Shown here in pieces: positions 47,672-61,182 of a stretch of DNA of 64,000 bases (within the stretch, counting starts at the first letter, position 1; each line of letters begins with the position of its first letter). The translations under genes were made by a program, and so were the position numbers. Origin of the DNA: Heliocidaris erythrogramma (taxonomy: Eukaryota > Echinodermata > Echinoidea > Camarodonta > Echinometridae); the NCBI GenBank assembly GCA_025617745.1, contig CM046871.1, positions 35,367,722 through 35,431,721 of the forward strand, read 5' to 3'. The notes under the pieces were generated by a model, which was not told where the DNA came from, did no database searches, and worked only from the letters and a program-made list of their open reading frames with translations.

Positions 47672-47752
47672 CATGGACACAGCAACGGGCAAGTAAAAAG
47701 GACTGTAGGCGATGTCTGAAGCTGCTTGGCTGGTATGTACTTGGGCTTGTCC
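47672..47752 (-). CDS. mbl: MBNL exon C: short linker exon
   Basis: This 27-codon exon is phase 0 at both ends. The acceptor is ...CCCCCTACCTCCAG, preceded by a run of 30 T on the minus strand starting about 40 nt upstream; the donor is GTGCGT. It encodes GQAQVHTSQAASDIAYSPFY and then LPVAVSM. No long open frame covers it in this phase, so an ORF-based search misses it. It was found from the splice-site pair and the clean phase fit between exons B and D. The SPFYLPVA stretch resembles the hydrophobic/Tyr-Pro patches of muscleblind linkers. At 81 nt it is a possible cassette exon. It is less certain than the finger exons. Confidence 0.8.
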
Positions 47753-47790
47753 CTGGAGGTAGGGGGAGACAAAATCACATTCATGTTGAC

Positions 47791-47791
<1 letters not shown>

Positions 47792-47821
<30 letters not shown>
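47792..47821 (+). repeat. A30 homopolymer (U30 in the pre-mRNA)
   Basis: Thirty A on the plus strand, hence a 30-nt U tract in the transcript ending about 40 nt before the exon C 3' splice site. It could act as an extended polypyrimidine tract or be a retrotransposon tail. Confidence 0.9.
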
Positions 47822-47822
<1 letters not shown>

Positions 47823-47984
47823 CATATCGTCTGGTGAGAGGGAGAAGGGCATTAAGTCTACATGTATGTAATATAATAATAGGAGTTAATGACCTTCTCG
47901 CTCTCAGGGGTCGATATAAGGAGCATACTGTAAAAAGCTGTGTTTGAATGCATAGATGAAGGGGTAAAGGTTGGTTAGGAGTAG

Positions 47985-48070
47985 GGTTAAAGAAGGGGTC
48001 TGCAGGGGTGTGGTAGAGGTGTGGCAGGGGTGTTTGCTTCGGGTGTGGTGGGGGTACAGGTGGTGGTAAA
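47985..48070 (+). repeat. G/T-rich tract (GGTGTGG-like units)
   Basis: Irregular GGTGTGG and GGGGTG units on the plus strand, C/A-rich on the gene strand, about 240 nt upstream of exon C. It resembles the larger minisatellite upstream of exon D. Confidence 0.75.
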
Positions 48071-49002
48071 AGATAATATTAATAGGCAGATCTTTAAGGT
48101 TAATTAAGGGTAATAAGGTTGAAACTTATGGGGGAAAGGGTTGGGAGAAGAGGGACTTATGGAGAAGCTTGGTTGGTGATCAGTTTATGAAATTTGTTAG
48201 CAACAATTACAACTATCAAAGTTGGTTTATTAATGACTGGTGGTAATGGTGATGGTGGTTGTGACCATTACTAAATTATGTTCTCTAGTGCTACTTGATA
48301 AACTATCATAAAGACAACACATTTTGAGATAACAGCATGGCACAGCAATAAAATTAATTTAGGTGTTAAGAAGGACAGTGCAATGAATTTTTAACTTCTA
48401 AATATGAAGTTTACACAAAGTTAGTCATTTCTTTCAGGTATTTGAGCACATCACCTTCATTTGCAATAAAATATTAAATAAAAATAATGCAGCACAAGCA
48501 CAAATAATTTTTCTTTCTTTTCAAGCTTACAGCATTTCAAGCAAGGATGACAAAATTGGTGCACAGAGCTTGCTTTGAATTGTGGAAATAAAATATTAGT
48601 GGAGATGAGTAAAGCATAAAGGATGTAAGAATAGATGCACTCATGAAAGAGAAACACACAAAAACAGACATAAAAAAAGTTACATGAGATGCATTTTGAG
48701 CTTTTAAGCACATTAACAACTGGTTGAATTCCTTTCTGGGCAGCAATGGATTCTAAATATAGACTTTCCTGTCAAGAAGGTTCAAAGTCAGATTCATTAC
48801 ATCAGAAGTAGTCAATAATTGAGTAGTTACTTTCAAGTTTAAAAAAAAAAAGTCTTGCATACACACATGTTATCTCTGCGGGACCCCCCTCCTTCCACCC
48901 ATTACACACTGAAAGAATCAATTCTTTGCATGGGGTATAAATCTGGGGGTATAAATCTGAGGCTAATGTTCCATTGACATGTCTTTCATGTATCCTATAT
49001 AC

Positions 49003-49078
49003 CGTCTGTTTGGAGCCAGAAGGGCGTTAAGTCCCATCATTTGTACAGAGTTAATGCCTTTCTGGCTCCAAAGAGACG
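49003..49078. repeat. Palindromic ~75-bp element, copy 2
   Basis: The left arm CGTCTGTTTGGAGCCAGAAG pairs with the right arm CTTTCTGGCTCCAAAGAGACG around a loop that includes GTCCCATCATTTGTACAGAG. It is the reverse-orientation twin of the copy at 58445. Confidence 0.92.
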
Positions 49079-52000
49079 ATATGTCGTTGACAACATAGAG
49101 GGTACTAATCAACAATTGCTCTTTATCTAAGGGGTTTCATGTCCATTTACGATATTCAAAATATGGGCTTCAATTCAAATATTACTTCTATTAAGGATTT
49201 CTGCACGTTAATTACACTTACAATAACATACCCGTACACACTTGCAGGATGCGCAAGGAACCCAACTCTAACTTGGGTGGAGTTTTACATTATATTATCA
49301 TTTGTGGGTTTTGTATATTATTACCCTTCACAATTGCTTTTTGTTGGTTTATTTTATACATTCTACGTGTATACAAAGTATTTTTTCTGTGATTGGTGTG
49401 CTTTAAAGGTTATCTCAAGATTCTTGATGCAAAATATGTCATTTTGGAACTAAATATTGATAACTCACAAAATTCCATGATTATTTTCCTACTATCTGTT
49501 GAATTGTCAGTTATTAATTTCTACCTCAAAACATTTGATAAAAACTATGTTGAATGCTGTTGGAATATATTCTGTCAAACAGGAACTCTGGATTGTATTT
49601 TTCCTACAATCCCAAAACCAAGGGTGTATATTTTAATTTATATCAGTAATTCCAACTGCACTTTTTTTATGTGCCTAATAGGAAAGAGCATAATTCAGTC
49701 TATCTATGTTACTATCATTAATAAGTGAATCTTTCACAAATCAAATATCAATAAAACAGTGCATTTTCAGCTAAGATTTGTTGGTACCTCACTATCGAAA
49801 TCCCAGACGTGATGCAACTGTAGGCTTGATGTCACAGTGTAAAACACTGAATATTTAAACGCGGTGCTAGGATACCGAGGAAGCGCGCATCAAGGACGAA
49901 AAGGGATTCATGGCTGGAAAATATATGCAGAGATAGGTCCTGCATAAATGATGATGGTTGAAGGGGCAGGGGTGTTTTATTTAGCAACGATCACCATCAT
50001 GAATTCTGGATATAAGTGAGCTAAGATTACCGCATATGACACTGAGTACCACATTAAAATTGGATAAACAGAATGCAAATGGGAGAGATGTGTCTACAAT
50101 ATCCATAAGTCAAAGGAATATTAGGCTTATAGGTTGTAACCACATTCATTTCAGAACTAGAATAGCATTTGGAATGAAATTTCATAATTTGAGGAAATGT
50201 CAAAAAAAGTCTACAAAAAGTGCAGCAACTACGATTATGTTCTGCTCAAACTTTCATTCGATTTCTGTAAAATCTCTTTCTGTGTTCATAATTTCCTATC
50301 CCTGCAGTATCAATAGATACAAACAAGTTTGCAAAATAATTGAATTAAATATGTCTTCCTTATAATCCTGTATCCGTATAGTTTAAGGTATGTACAGAGG
50401 TATTGTTTCAAACATTTTTAGTATGTGAACAAAAAGAATGATCATAAATTCTGTTCCAAGAAAAGGTAATATTCAGTGCTCTGAAAAATAAAGAATCAAT
50501 CTGTTCATTCGGAATGATGTTTTAAAAAAGCAATAAATGTTTATGGACTATTATTAATGTGGGAGGATGCTTGTTTTCTCTAGTTTGAATTCAATGAAAT
50601 CGATTAGAACTGAAATGATTACGGTGTGAAGTGAAAAATCAGAAAAATCAGGAACATCGGTCTTATTGAAGGAGGGGGAGGGGAGGGGAAAAAAAAAGAT
50701 TTATGTATTTATGTTATCATATAATACTGATGCTAAGAAATATCTAGTCCCACCCATTAATTTCCGTGTCTTGATGAGGAATTGCTTTCTTGTTTTGAAT
50801 GCATACACTGCAATCAGACCCTTCCCATCCTCCAACGTCATACAAACCACGTCTCCATTATTCACTACAGTCAGACATCTTGCCAGAGTTAACTCAATTT
50901 CAGGAACCGCTGCAAAAATTGAGGCTCAACGCCTCGAGACATCTCCTCATATGAAGGAAAAGGGACAAATTTTCTTAAGTAGACCGCATTTGCAAAAATG
51001 AAAGAAAAAATGGTAAAAAGGAGAAGGAAAAATATGTCTGGTTTCTTTAAGTGGAGGAAATAGAGAAAATAATCCCTGAGGAGATGAAAACTATTGGGTT
51101 ATGGTTTGCCATTCTGCGTCCCTCCTGAATACTGTTAACTGGACACTACTTCAACTTCTAAATTTCTGATCAAATTGCAGGACAATTCTGGAGAAAAAAC
51201 AATGAAAAAATGACGGTTCTTGTTCAATAAACCAGGGGCCATGCAGCATATGATATAAATTGAGGAGAACATGAATTGGTTTCTTAGCTTCCAGCATAGT
51301 TTGCACCTACCTTTCGTTTATATTATTATTTTAATCTAATTAATTAAAATGAAATTTAAAAAAAAACAAGATATAATGGAATCAATCATGATGGCTTATT
51401 TCACCTGAATAGAATCACTTTCTAGATTCAAACAATACAAAAGGCTAGTGATGGAATGGATATAAAACTGAGGTAATTTTTTTAAGGTTAATACATTGTT
51501 CAGAGTATATTTATCCCAACCAAAAAAATAATCTGATACTGTTTCTAATCTATTTAATAAAATCAGTGATAACATACATTCAAATCATGTCTGTTCAAAA
51601 CAGGATAATGTAATTGCTCCTTTCTTATATGATTTTTTTATCTTTTTCATTTCATTTATTAATTCATTCATTATTAATTTTAATTTTGGGGGGAGGGGGA
51701 GGATGGAAATACATCCATCGCATTATTATTATTTTTTTTTTGCCCACATCATTTGTCACAGAATACCTTCCAGTTAAAACATATGTGAAAATAATAATTA
51801 TCTAGAAATGTTCTCCTGTCTAATTATGGTTTGCAAAGAAAATTAATATTTCTGGGAAAGGTATGACACATTATTTCGGTCGGGGGAAAACTAAATCAAT
51901 CCAAATTAATATCTGTTCCTGCTTTCGGCGATGCCCTTAAAAGGCCATGATAGCAGCAATCACAATTGTCAAGGTAATGACTACGATCCTGTATATCTAT

Positions 52001-52412
52001 TGACAATTATCAGCATCTGATGCATTAAGTTTAACTGTGTCCCTTGGGTGCAGTACATATATTACTTGAATTTAAAGAGAATAGTAGAAAGGACATTAAA
52101 TTTGGTGAAAAGCTGATGATTTTATCCATCTTAACATACAATAGTATATGTCTTTTTCACCTGGCAGCAATCTTAAAACCAAGACAAGATATAGGTTTTA
52201 GAGGTAAAAACTTCAGCATTTCTTTATCCGCTACATATATCCATCATGATTTATAAAAGATAGAGGTTAAGCTTTTAATAAAACATTGTAACTGTCCAAT
52301 TCAGGAGTTTTTGTATAAATTACCACAAGATCAATGCTAGGACATAGCAGTTTAATAACTGATTACTGAAAGGTTCATGATCATTCTAATTCACCTGTTT
52401 AATGTGTGATTT

Positions 52413-52603
52413 ACAGTCAAACCTGCTTTAGCGACCACCTGTATAGAAAGACCACCTGTCTATAAAGACCATATTTGTTTCCCTTGAAAAGTGTTTCTCA
52501 TTGAAACGTGTATTAAAGGAACCTGTACATAAAGACCACCTGCTCATAAAGACCGCTTTTCTTGTCTCCCTTGAGTGGTCTTTATAGACAGGTTTCACTG
52601 TAT
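52413..52603. mobile_element. 190-bp inverted-repeat element (MITE-like) with internal 15-bp repeats
   Basis: The ends ACAGTCAAACCTG and CAGGTTTCACTGTA are inverted repeats. The inside repeats TATAAAGACCACCTG-like units in direct orientation, with one inverted (GTGGTCTTTATAGACAG). No coding capacity. This end sequence is of a type common in marine invertebrate genomes (from memory). Confidence 0.8.
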
Positions 52604-54498
52604 AAGCTTCTACATTCACTTCTCAACCATCTAGATTATTTGACAATGCAGATCATTTGATTAAAATAAATCCCCCCCAAAAGAGTAAAAAACATTACCA
52701 AATAATAATTTAACCATTTTGTTAAAGTGCAACGGGTATTAGGTACCAGTACTTGAATAGGTGAATATTAAGGAGTTAATTATTCACAATGTGTTTCAGT
52801 CTAATGAATGGCAATGAAACAAGCAAGAAAAATGCAATTTGCTGATTAGAAAAGCTATGGAAGCAATGAAATAACAAATGAAAAAGCAAATGTCAAGGAA
52901 GATATGTGATAAGAGAATAAGCAGAGAAGTAACAGACCAATATCACATGGCATTATTATAATACATTACTGCTCAATGCAATCAAATTTCAGTTCAATCT
53001 TTCATGCATTTAGCATGGTTAATATATTCTGCAAGAAGACATTGTACTTGAATTTTTGCCAAAGATATGATGAAAAAAACCCACAAATTTCCCCCGCAAC
53101 TTGGCTTCAGTTGTATCGTTAAATATTGCACGAGGTGGAATGCTGCATGGATTTTGATGTAAACAATCCCTTTTGGTTCCTCACTTCATATGTACGTTGA
53201 TTCTATAATGTACTTCAGCAAGGAAAATGATTTAATTGTATGATTTTTCTGTAATAAAATTAACGATCTTAAACATGAAGTTCCAATCCCTTATATCAAA
53301 ACCTTATTAAAGGGCTGAAGATGTTCTGAAGTACAACCTCATAAAAGTATAACAGCACCGAAGCCCTATATTTAAATATGTGTTTCTGCAAAATAAACTA
53401 AGTTATTTCATAATTTAATACATACAGTGCATGGTGCAAAAACAAGTAGCACAAAATTGAGCAGCAGCAAAAAAGGCATAATATTCAGCAAAAAATAGTA
53501 TAAAGCAAACTGCACACCAAGATACAATAATAAAAACAGCAATTGTTAAGCAAATACAGTATTGTGGCATATATACTGACATGAAACTGGAATAGCACAT
53601 ATCTCAGAATAGATACATGTAATGCATGCAACTAGATATACATGTATATACATAAATATGATATGCACAAAGAAATAAAAGCAAATTAAAACTAAAAGAC
53701 AAATAAAAAATAAACTTTTTTGGAGGAAAACACAATAATAGCAAACAGGCAAATGTACGTAATATCAAATGACGTGAAAGTAACATATCTCTAACACAAC
53801 ATATTTTACAATCTGTCCACAATCCTAAAACAACATTAATGAAGAAAGATTTCATCATTAATGTCAATCTTTCTCTTTCACAGATTTCAACCCAATTGAA
53901 TAGCGATGATAACAAAATAACCACAAACACCATTAATTCAAAATTGCACAATATAATTTTCTTCTCTACTGCATTTTACTATGTATGCCAAAGCGGATCT
54001 CATAACGTCATTTAATTCATGTATTATAAACTGGACAGATTGTAAATCAATTTCCCTTTCACCTGCATACACAAAACCAATGCAACTACCTCGCAATTTG
54101 TCAGTGAACATGCTTTCAGTTCATCAACTATTACTATTCATTGTTAGGTACATGTAACTTTGTATTTATAACCATCCATATTCATGATTTGCAGATGGTT
54201 TTGAATCCCGTCTAATAGTTATGCAAATGGCAGCCATCATAACAAAGTACACACTGAGAATGAGTAGCCCATGCAAAGCTAGATGCAATTTGGTGTTACA
54301 AATCCCAGCTTTTAACAGCAATGACGCTTGTTTATGGAGAACTAAAGCTGCCATAACCAAATGCACTGTAAAAACTGAGTCGGTTGGCATTGGTTTTGAG
54401 CACACCAGCAAAATGGTTTGAAATCGTGTTTTATCTCCTCTCTCTCACTCATTTTTTTTTCTTTTTTGATTTTTGATTTGGTGGGTGTTGTTTCTTAC

Positions 54499-54663
54499 CT
54501 GCCCACTGGCAGGTATGGTGTATGGCGATTGCGGCACTATTTGCAGGCCGTTGTACATTTGCGGGGACGCATGCTGGTGGTATAATGGGGTTGTAGCAGC
54601 AGCAGAGGCGGTGGCATCCTTTCCCATGTATGGAGAGGAGGTTGGGATCACGATCTGGTTGCT
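54499..54663 (-). CDS. mbl: MBNL exon B: linker between finger pairs
   Basis: This 55-codon exon is phase 0 at both ends. The acceptor is ...GACTTTCTCCAG and the donor GTAAGA. It encodes a Ser/Pro/Ala/Tyr-rich, probably disordered linker (begins SNQIVIPTSSPYMG, ends YTIPASGQ) with no domain of its own. Its support is the open frame exactly between good splice sites, codon-like composition higher in GC than the flanks, the phase match to exons A and C, and its position in the region where MBNL proteins have a variable Pro/Ala-rich linker between fingers 2 and 3. Its length is a multiple of three, so it could be a cassette exon; the sequence does not show whether it is skipped. Confidence 0.88.
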
Positions 54664-55880
54664 CTGGAGAAAGTCAAGTTGGAAGAGGAACAACAATAGG
54701 GGGCAGCATTCAATATCAAGATATACAGGAGATTTTTTTTGTTTGTTTGTTTGGCATACCATACATTTAAACTTTTCACAGCAAAAATATAAATGCTTTT
54801 AAAAATATATTCATAGTTGTGATAGGCCTATAGCAATATTGCAGATAAAGCGGTTGGGGAGAGAGATATGTATATGAGTAAAGCATTTTAACATTAAACA
54901 GCAAATTACTAGAACACGAATAGCAGAAACAGTTATTTGTGATCAACCATTGCAAGTCTGTTGAAAACTATGATATAAGCATATTATCATATTTCTTCTT
55001 AATACTTCATCAAACAGGAGTACAAATTCTAATTAACTCTTTACTTGCTTTGGTTGACCAATGGAACAAACAGGGGCCTGCCACAGTCAACTTCTGGCAC
55101 ACATACAGTGTACATGTATAATATACCCCAAACAATATGGCAGTCTAGGGTTTTGATCCATGGCAAATAAAGAGTTAATATAATAGCCTTATAAATGTTT
55201 CCCTTTTAATATACTGCACATACTTGTTGCTTATGTCAAGTCTACAATGATTTTATGGAAGGCACAAAAATAGAGATCAAATATAACATATTTGGAGTTC
55301 TTGAACATCTTTAAAAGCATTGCATCATTTACAGGGTGAGGCAATCTTTGGATTCACCAAATTACGTTTTTTGGTACGAAGGGGAGCAACAATTAAATTC
55401 TTGACAATTGATGCATGTCTTTATGTGTAATCTTACATAAAGCCATAAAGCTGGGTTGGAGCCATTTTCTATTTATTATCTTTCTTTCTTCTTGTTTTTT
55501 CCCCTCTTTTCTCATGCCAGGGGGATTTTCTTTATGATTGGGTTGAGAGTAAGAAGAGATTGTAATTCATGATTTATGATGAAAATTCATATAATGTTTT
55601 GATTGTGTATTTTCATTATCTTTTTTTCTTTCTTTTTGGTCGATGCAAATGTATGTTGATGCAAGGTATGATTGATGTAATATTTGCACAGGAAAAAAAG
55701 AGTTGTGTTTACATTTCTCAAAAAGAAAGGAAAATTTGATTGTACCGAGAATATGGAAATAAACTAAAAGCTCATATATTTTACTAAGTCCTCAGTTATG
55801 CACACACTCCCTCTCTCTCTCCCCTTCCTCTTGCTCTAGATCTTTCCTTTTCTAGCTACTTCCATGTTACCTATCATATC

Positions 55881-55955
55881 GTCTGTTGACAGCCAGAAGG
55901 GCATTAACTCTGTGTTAAAGTATATGAGTTATCGCCCTTCTGGCTCCAAACAGAC
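55881..55955. repeat. Palindromic ~75-bp element, copy 3
   Basis: The arms GTCTGTTGACAGCCAGAAGG and CCTTCTGGCTCCAAACAGAC are near-complementary around a ~20-nt loop (AACTCTG...). It is flanked by TATC and AAAA. It resembles a minimal MITE; as RNA it would fold into a long hairpin. Confidence 0.88.
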
Positions 55956-55989
55956 AAAATTATATTCATTTGCTTGTAACACACTTCAC

Positions 55990-56420
55990 TAAAATGTCTC
56001 TCCAAATTCCTATTGCCTGTAGTAACTATTTCTCTTTCCCTCTCTATCTTCACTTTCCCTTCCTTTCAAGTTTCATATTTCTTTCTCACCATCTGTCATC
56101 TCTCTCTCTCTTTCTCCCTCTACATGATCTATGTTTCACTTCCAGTCTCCTTTCCACCCCCATCCTCCCTTTTGCTCGTTGTTTCCCTTACTTTTTTCTC
56201 TTCTATTTCTCCTTCTTTCATTTTCCTTTCTTTGTTTCTTTCTCCCTCTCCCTCTTTATTCTCTTCTCTTTCTCTTTCTCCCTTTCCTTTTTTTCCCCTC
56301 CCATCATCCCTCCAATTCCAACCCAACCCTCTAATTCCGCTTCTCTATCCCTTTCTCTCTCTCTCTCTCTCTGTTCCCCTTCCTCTCTCTCTCTCTCTCT
56401 CTTTCTCTCTCCCTACCTCC
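55990..56420 (+). repeat. Polypyrimidine (CT-rich) tract with CT microsatellites
   Basis: About 430 nt of nearly pure C/T on the plus strand, including CT dinucleotide runs at about 56353-56372 and 56382-56410. The long open frame across it is a by-product of the composition. Confidence 0.85.
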
Positions 56421-56686
56421 AAGCATTTCCTAATAATCCCCATGTACATTTCCCAACATCTGTATTGCCTTTGTTAGCTACCACTGCTGGCTGTATAATC
56501 CAAACACTCATACCTCGGAATTATGATCAAGGTCGTCATAAAGCCCTTTTCATTTACAGTTCTATTCATTTCAACCTTGTATTTGACAAGTCATCTTCCA
56601 AATTAAAGAGAGTGGTATATTACATTTATCACATTAAAGGCCCATTGACTGATGGAAATCACAATGTAACAACCTTCAATGCCATC

Positions 56687-56806
56687 ACACACACACACAC
56701 ACACAGTCGGCTGGCTGGCTACTTCTAAAATGAATGAATGTATGTTTGTTTGCTAGTGAAAATTGAAATAGCAATCAACACTATTGTTAATAATATGATG
56801 GTCATA

Positions 56807-56845
<39 letters not shown>

Positions 56846-56846
56846 T
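56687..56846. repeat. CA and TAA microsatellites
   Basis: A short CA run at about 56687-56704 and a TAA/ATA run at about 56806-56846. Simple sequence within intron A-B. Confidence 0.9.
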
Positions 56847-58444
56847 AAAATGATCGAGCCATTCATCCAGATCAGACTTGATTAGAAAAGAAATTTTAAA
56901 AAAATACTACTGATGTATTTCTTTACAATTTGGAGGATAACTACTTTATGTGATTCTTTATTACGATGTTTAAAGGTTTGTAATTGAATTATTCTCCTGC
57001 TATACAATCTTCCAAGGCCTCTTCAGGCAAGAAAGACTATGTCATACTAATAATTATAAAATTGATTTATATAGCACAGCTTCTGTATAATTTACTCCAA
57101 TGAAGCTTTTTACAAGATCTTTATTTTGAAAGTATAAACTCATTTTCTATTCTGATGATTCAATCATTCATGTGTACTCAAACTAAGATAATATTAATAA
57201 AGACTTTATATAGCTTATAATAAATTAAAACAATTCTTCATGCACTACGATAAAAGACTATCCGTTTCATTTCAAGTCATTACATTTTCATTTAGCACCA
57301 AATTAAAACAACTGTTAACTAAATAGAGGGAAAAGGCATGTACATCAGTACCTCCCTGCATGATGTATAGAAAAAACATTCAAATATCGTTGATTTCATC
57401 TATATGAGCTTTTTCGTCTTACTAAAAACAAACAGTTTATATCTGCAATCTCTCCAGTTCTCTTTCCCTTTAAAAGGTAATTGAGCTTGCAGCCAAAATG
57501 GTATTCAACTTGACATTTTCTTTCATTAACTACCAGCCCTCCCGAGCCCTTTCATTGCATTGTCTGTGGATGAGGAGGAAGCCCTGTGAAACATGTACAA
57601 ATACATGGAATACATCTACGTGTCCTAACCCTCCAAAGTAATATATTTTATGTTCGTTTCTCCCCCACCACATCGTAAACCTGTCTGGTGTATTGGCATT
57701 GCCCCCATTTTCCAGGAATGTAATGAATTTGACTTAAAGAGATACCTAAATGCTCATCTTAACTCTTACTGTGCCAAGGGGTTTAGCTCTCTTCAAAATT
57801 TTACCATAATGTGATCAATGCTTGCTTTTCAAATGTCTGCACTTCATTAACCATCTATCACTTCACAAAATATTATGCACAAAACTTGTCGGAAATTTAT
57901 TACCATTTCTTATGATACTAAACTTCATTACTTTACCCAAATTTAGGCAGAAGAAAAATTGAAAATTACATTTTGAGTTTCTTTTTTGTCCATTATATAT
58001 TGGTTTCCCATTTGTTTACTATATTGTTTAATGTTGAAATAAGGTAATATCTTTTTAAAAATCTCCATTTTTCTCGGCAAATTTCTATGATAGCATATAA
58101 TTATGATCATGTATTTAGAATGCTTGATTTATGCTCAGAATTTTGATGTACATTGACCACCATATACCTACCCTGTGGTCGAGCAATTGGTGAATGAAAA
58201 TGACAAGTCTATCTGTCACATATTCGTGCCATCGGCACTGAAAGAGTTAAAACCCATGTACAGTTGTGGTAAGCCCAAAGAGCAATATGTCAGATTTCTT
58301 TGGTTTTTATTGATGATAAACAGGATACTCCAAATTTCTAAGCTGCTGCAAAGAGCATTATTCTCTCAAAAAGTCAAGTAATAAGCAACTAAAATTTAAA
58401 AAGTGAAAAATAGTGCATGGCTCTGGTCCTCATATGATAAATTT

Positions 58445-58518
58445 GTCTGTTTGGAGCCAGAAGGGCGTTAACTCTGTACAAATGACGGGACTTAATGCCC
58501 TTCTTGCTCCAAACAGAC
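58445..58518. repeat. Palindromic ~75-bp element, copy 4
   Basis: The left arm GTCTGTTTGGAGCCAGAAGG and right arm CCTTCTTGCTCCAAACAGAC are nearly perfect complements. The loop AACTCTGTACAAATGACGGG is almost the exact reverse complement of the loop of the copy at 49003, so these two are opposite-orientation copies of one sequence. Confidence 0.92.
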
Positions 58519-59105
58519 GATATATACCTTTTGGATTCTTCCATTGTTTATATTTCTAAACAATTTTGAGTGCAATGAATTCCGTGGAAAAGATTTTCTT
58601 TAAATTCATCTACACCTAAATGCTGAACATGATTACACTGTGCTTCATCATTACTGCTTTTATTGCACAAGACATTGGACATAATAACTCCTTGTACTAC
58701 TGTCTTCCCTAAACTATCAATATTGGAGAGAAAAAATTATCCCAAACATACACTAACCCTATAATTTCCATTATATTTTCTTCTCTTTGCTTTCTAATTC
58801 TCTATCCTTCTTCCAAAACCCTTCATCAATCTCCTCTTCTCTTCATTTTCCTTCTCCATCTCTATTTCCATCTTCTCAAGAATCATCCTTATCTCCTGTG
58901 CTGTTTTCCATACTATATTATCTTTAGTATATTTTTTTTCTGACAATAATACCATTTTTAACTTTAACTCCTAGTAATTTTGGTAGCTTATCATTCACAT
59001 TTTAAAACTTAACATGCTCTCTTTCTATATTTGCTGTTCTTTGTCATTCTACAGCTAAAACAGAAATAGAAGTACTGCCATTATTTGTCCATCTCTCTCC
59101 CAACA

Positions 59106-59138
<33 letters not shown>

Positions 59139-60493
59139 TTCTCTCTCTTCTTCTTCTTCTTTTGCTACAAGGTATTCATTCTTTCCACCATCTGCCATTG
59201 ATTTAATTGTGTCATAGTTTCATTTCCTCCCTTTCCTTACTTAATTAAATTGCTACTTATCATTCCCTGGTTTCTATATTTTCCCAATCAATATCACTCT
59301 AAAGCATTTAACATTTGTATATCAATTCCTAAATTTAATAAAATATAATCATGTCCCATGTATCCATAGTATTTTATAAATCAAAACACTTATTCAAAAA
59401 GGGGAGATGTGCTAAAATTTTAAACCCCCCCCCCCTCAAAAAAAAAAGAACAGAAAAAAATGCATTGAAGTTCATAAGAATCACTTAGTTCTGATTTACA
59501 CAAGATGTTAGTTGGCTGTAAAGATTTTCTTTTGTGGGCGTGAAATTATTTCTTGCCAGAAAATTTCCTTGTCATATAAGAATTGTTTTCCATGCAGTAG
59601 CACAAAATTCCAGAAGTGATTTGATTTTTGAAGAATAAAGGAAAAATTGGAGAAGACAATCGAATATGAAATAAACAGTGTTTGAAAGCAGTGAATGATA
59701 TATGAGAAAATGCAAAAATTAAATGCATAATGATGGATTTGAAAACAGATTTATACAAAAAATAAATGGATAAGAAAGGGAGATAAGAAAGATAACCCCC
59801 CCCCCCAAAAAAAGGCAATCATATGTTTGTTCATCAAAACTCATAAATGTTTGTAATATCTCTCTAGACAAATATTACCCAGGAGTGCCAGTATATCTCA
59901 TAAGAATTGAAGCTCAAACAAACAGCCCATGTTCATTGCAAAACTTCTCAATTATACTGCCCAATCTTTTTCTGAAGATAGGCTGAAAGGTTGGACAAAT
60001 AGAATGTTCTCCCTGTTCTCAAATAAAGTATAATCTCCAAAGCAAATGTTAAAATGTGACAATGCTACAAAGATCAAACCCAAGCCTTTGATTTGCCCTC
60101 AACCATAGGAGATCTATCAAAGGTCAAAGGTAGAATATAATTCAGTTGTTTGTTTCATTTAGTAGTTGTTCATATAGAATACACATAATCGATCATATCA
60201 CTGGAAAGAAATATAATGTGGCTTATAAACATAATAAGCTCCCCTAAAGCTACCTTGAATAAAAAGATCCCTTCAAATCATTATTGAAATGCATGTATGT
60301 AGGCTAAGAAATCCACTGAAAAATCCCTTTTGCATACTTTAAAAAGGATATTTGTTCTCTTACTTCAAATTCCGGTCAAAATTCTTCACAACCACCAGCC
60401 CCCCCATCTATTCCACTTGACATGTTAAGGGAAGAAAGGAAATATATGATGTTCAAAAATAATCCGAAAATTTTGACCATTGATGAGAAAAAA

Positions 60494-60605
60494 GATAACA
60501 ATGATGACAATAATGATCATGATGATGATGATGTTAACAATGAAGGTGATGATCATTATGATAGAGACAATAATGATTACAATGGTGATGATGAATATGA
60601 TTATG
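60494..60605. repeat. GAT-rich imperfect trinucleotide repeat
   Basis: Imperfect GAT/AAT triplets. The open frame across it reads as Asp/Asn-rich low complexity and has no splice context. Confidence 0.8.
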
Positions 60606-61165
60606 GTATGACAGGTATGATGATGATATTAGCACAGAAAATGTTCCACCTAGTCAAAATTAGACCAGTTGACAAAGGAAAGCAAAAAGTAAAACCCCAA
60701 AGAGGAAAGAGTGTCTTCAAAAAGAAAAAAAAAGGCCATAAATTAATATTTCAATAGTTGAACTGCTGATTGACCTAATGCATGTTGCAAACATAATGTT
60801 TTTGAATACAGCAATATTCTCAGCAACTATATTTTCCCAATTTTTGCAATTAAATATTGTGCAAGATATTAATGAGCTTCTTGATTGGTGAAAATGGCTT
60901 CCATAAAGTCAGATTGTTCACATGATATTGTGTGCTTTGTAGTTTTGTTCTGATGGCATATGATATTTGGGTATTGTAATTCTGGCATTGAGTATACCCT
61001 TTTTGTTGATACCTAACGATGACTGCAGATGGACGTGGGTTAGTGTGTGAAGGAAATGCAAGAAACAGCAAAGACATTTTGCAAATATATGCTCCAACCA
61101 CTTTATTACTTCCAAAATGCAAGTTTTCTAAATTTGCGGCAAACTTTCATGAAGAATAGGGCACG

Positions 61166-61182
61166 TTGGGGGGGGGGGGGGG
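61166..61182. repeat. Poly-G run
   Basis: About 17 consecutive G on the plus strand. Homopolymer G/C runs like this recur at about 3337, 4003, 8231, 12118, 28269, 44665 and 44868 in this window. Confidence 0.9.

Larger units (their letters stand above)
47753..54498 (-). other. Intron B-C
   Basis: A 6.7-kb AT-rich intron. It contains a 190-bp inverted-repeat element at 52413-52603, a palindromic element at 49003-49078, a G/T-rich tract at about 47985-48070, and a 30-nt A run (T on the gene strand) at 47792-47821. Several 100-residue open frames near 49-51 kb show no codon bias or family resemblance. Confidence 0.75.

Noticed and set aside
49139-49728. Two overlapping ~105-111-codon plus-strand frames
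   Set aside because: AT-rich hydrophobic translation, no motif, inside intron B-C.
54166-54411. 81-codon minus-strand frame just downstream of exon B
   Set aside because: Not bounded by plausible splice sites in phase and has no resemblance to MBNL.
55970-56728. 252-codon plus-strand open frame (Ser/Leu/Phe-rich)
   Set aside because: Composition artefact of the polypyrimidine tract; no conserved motif.
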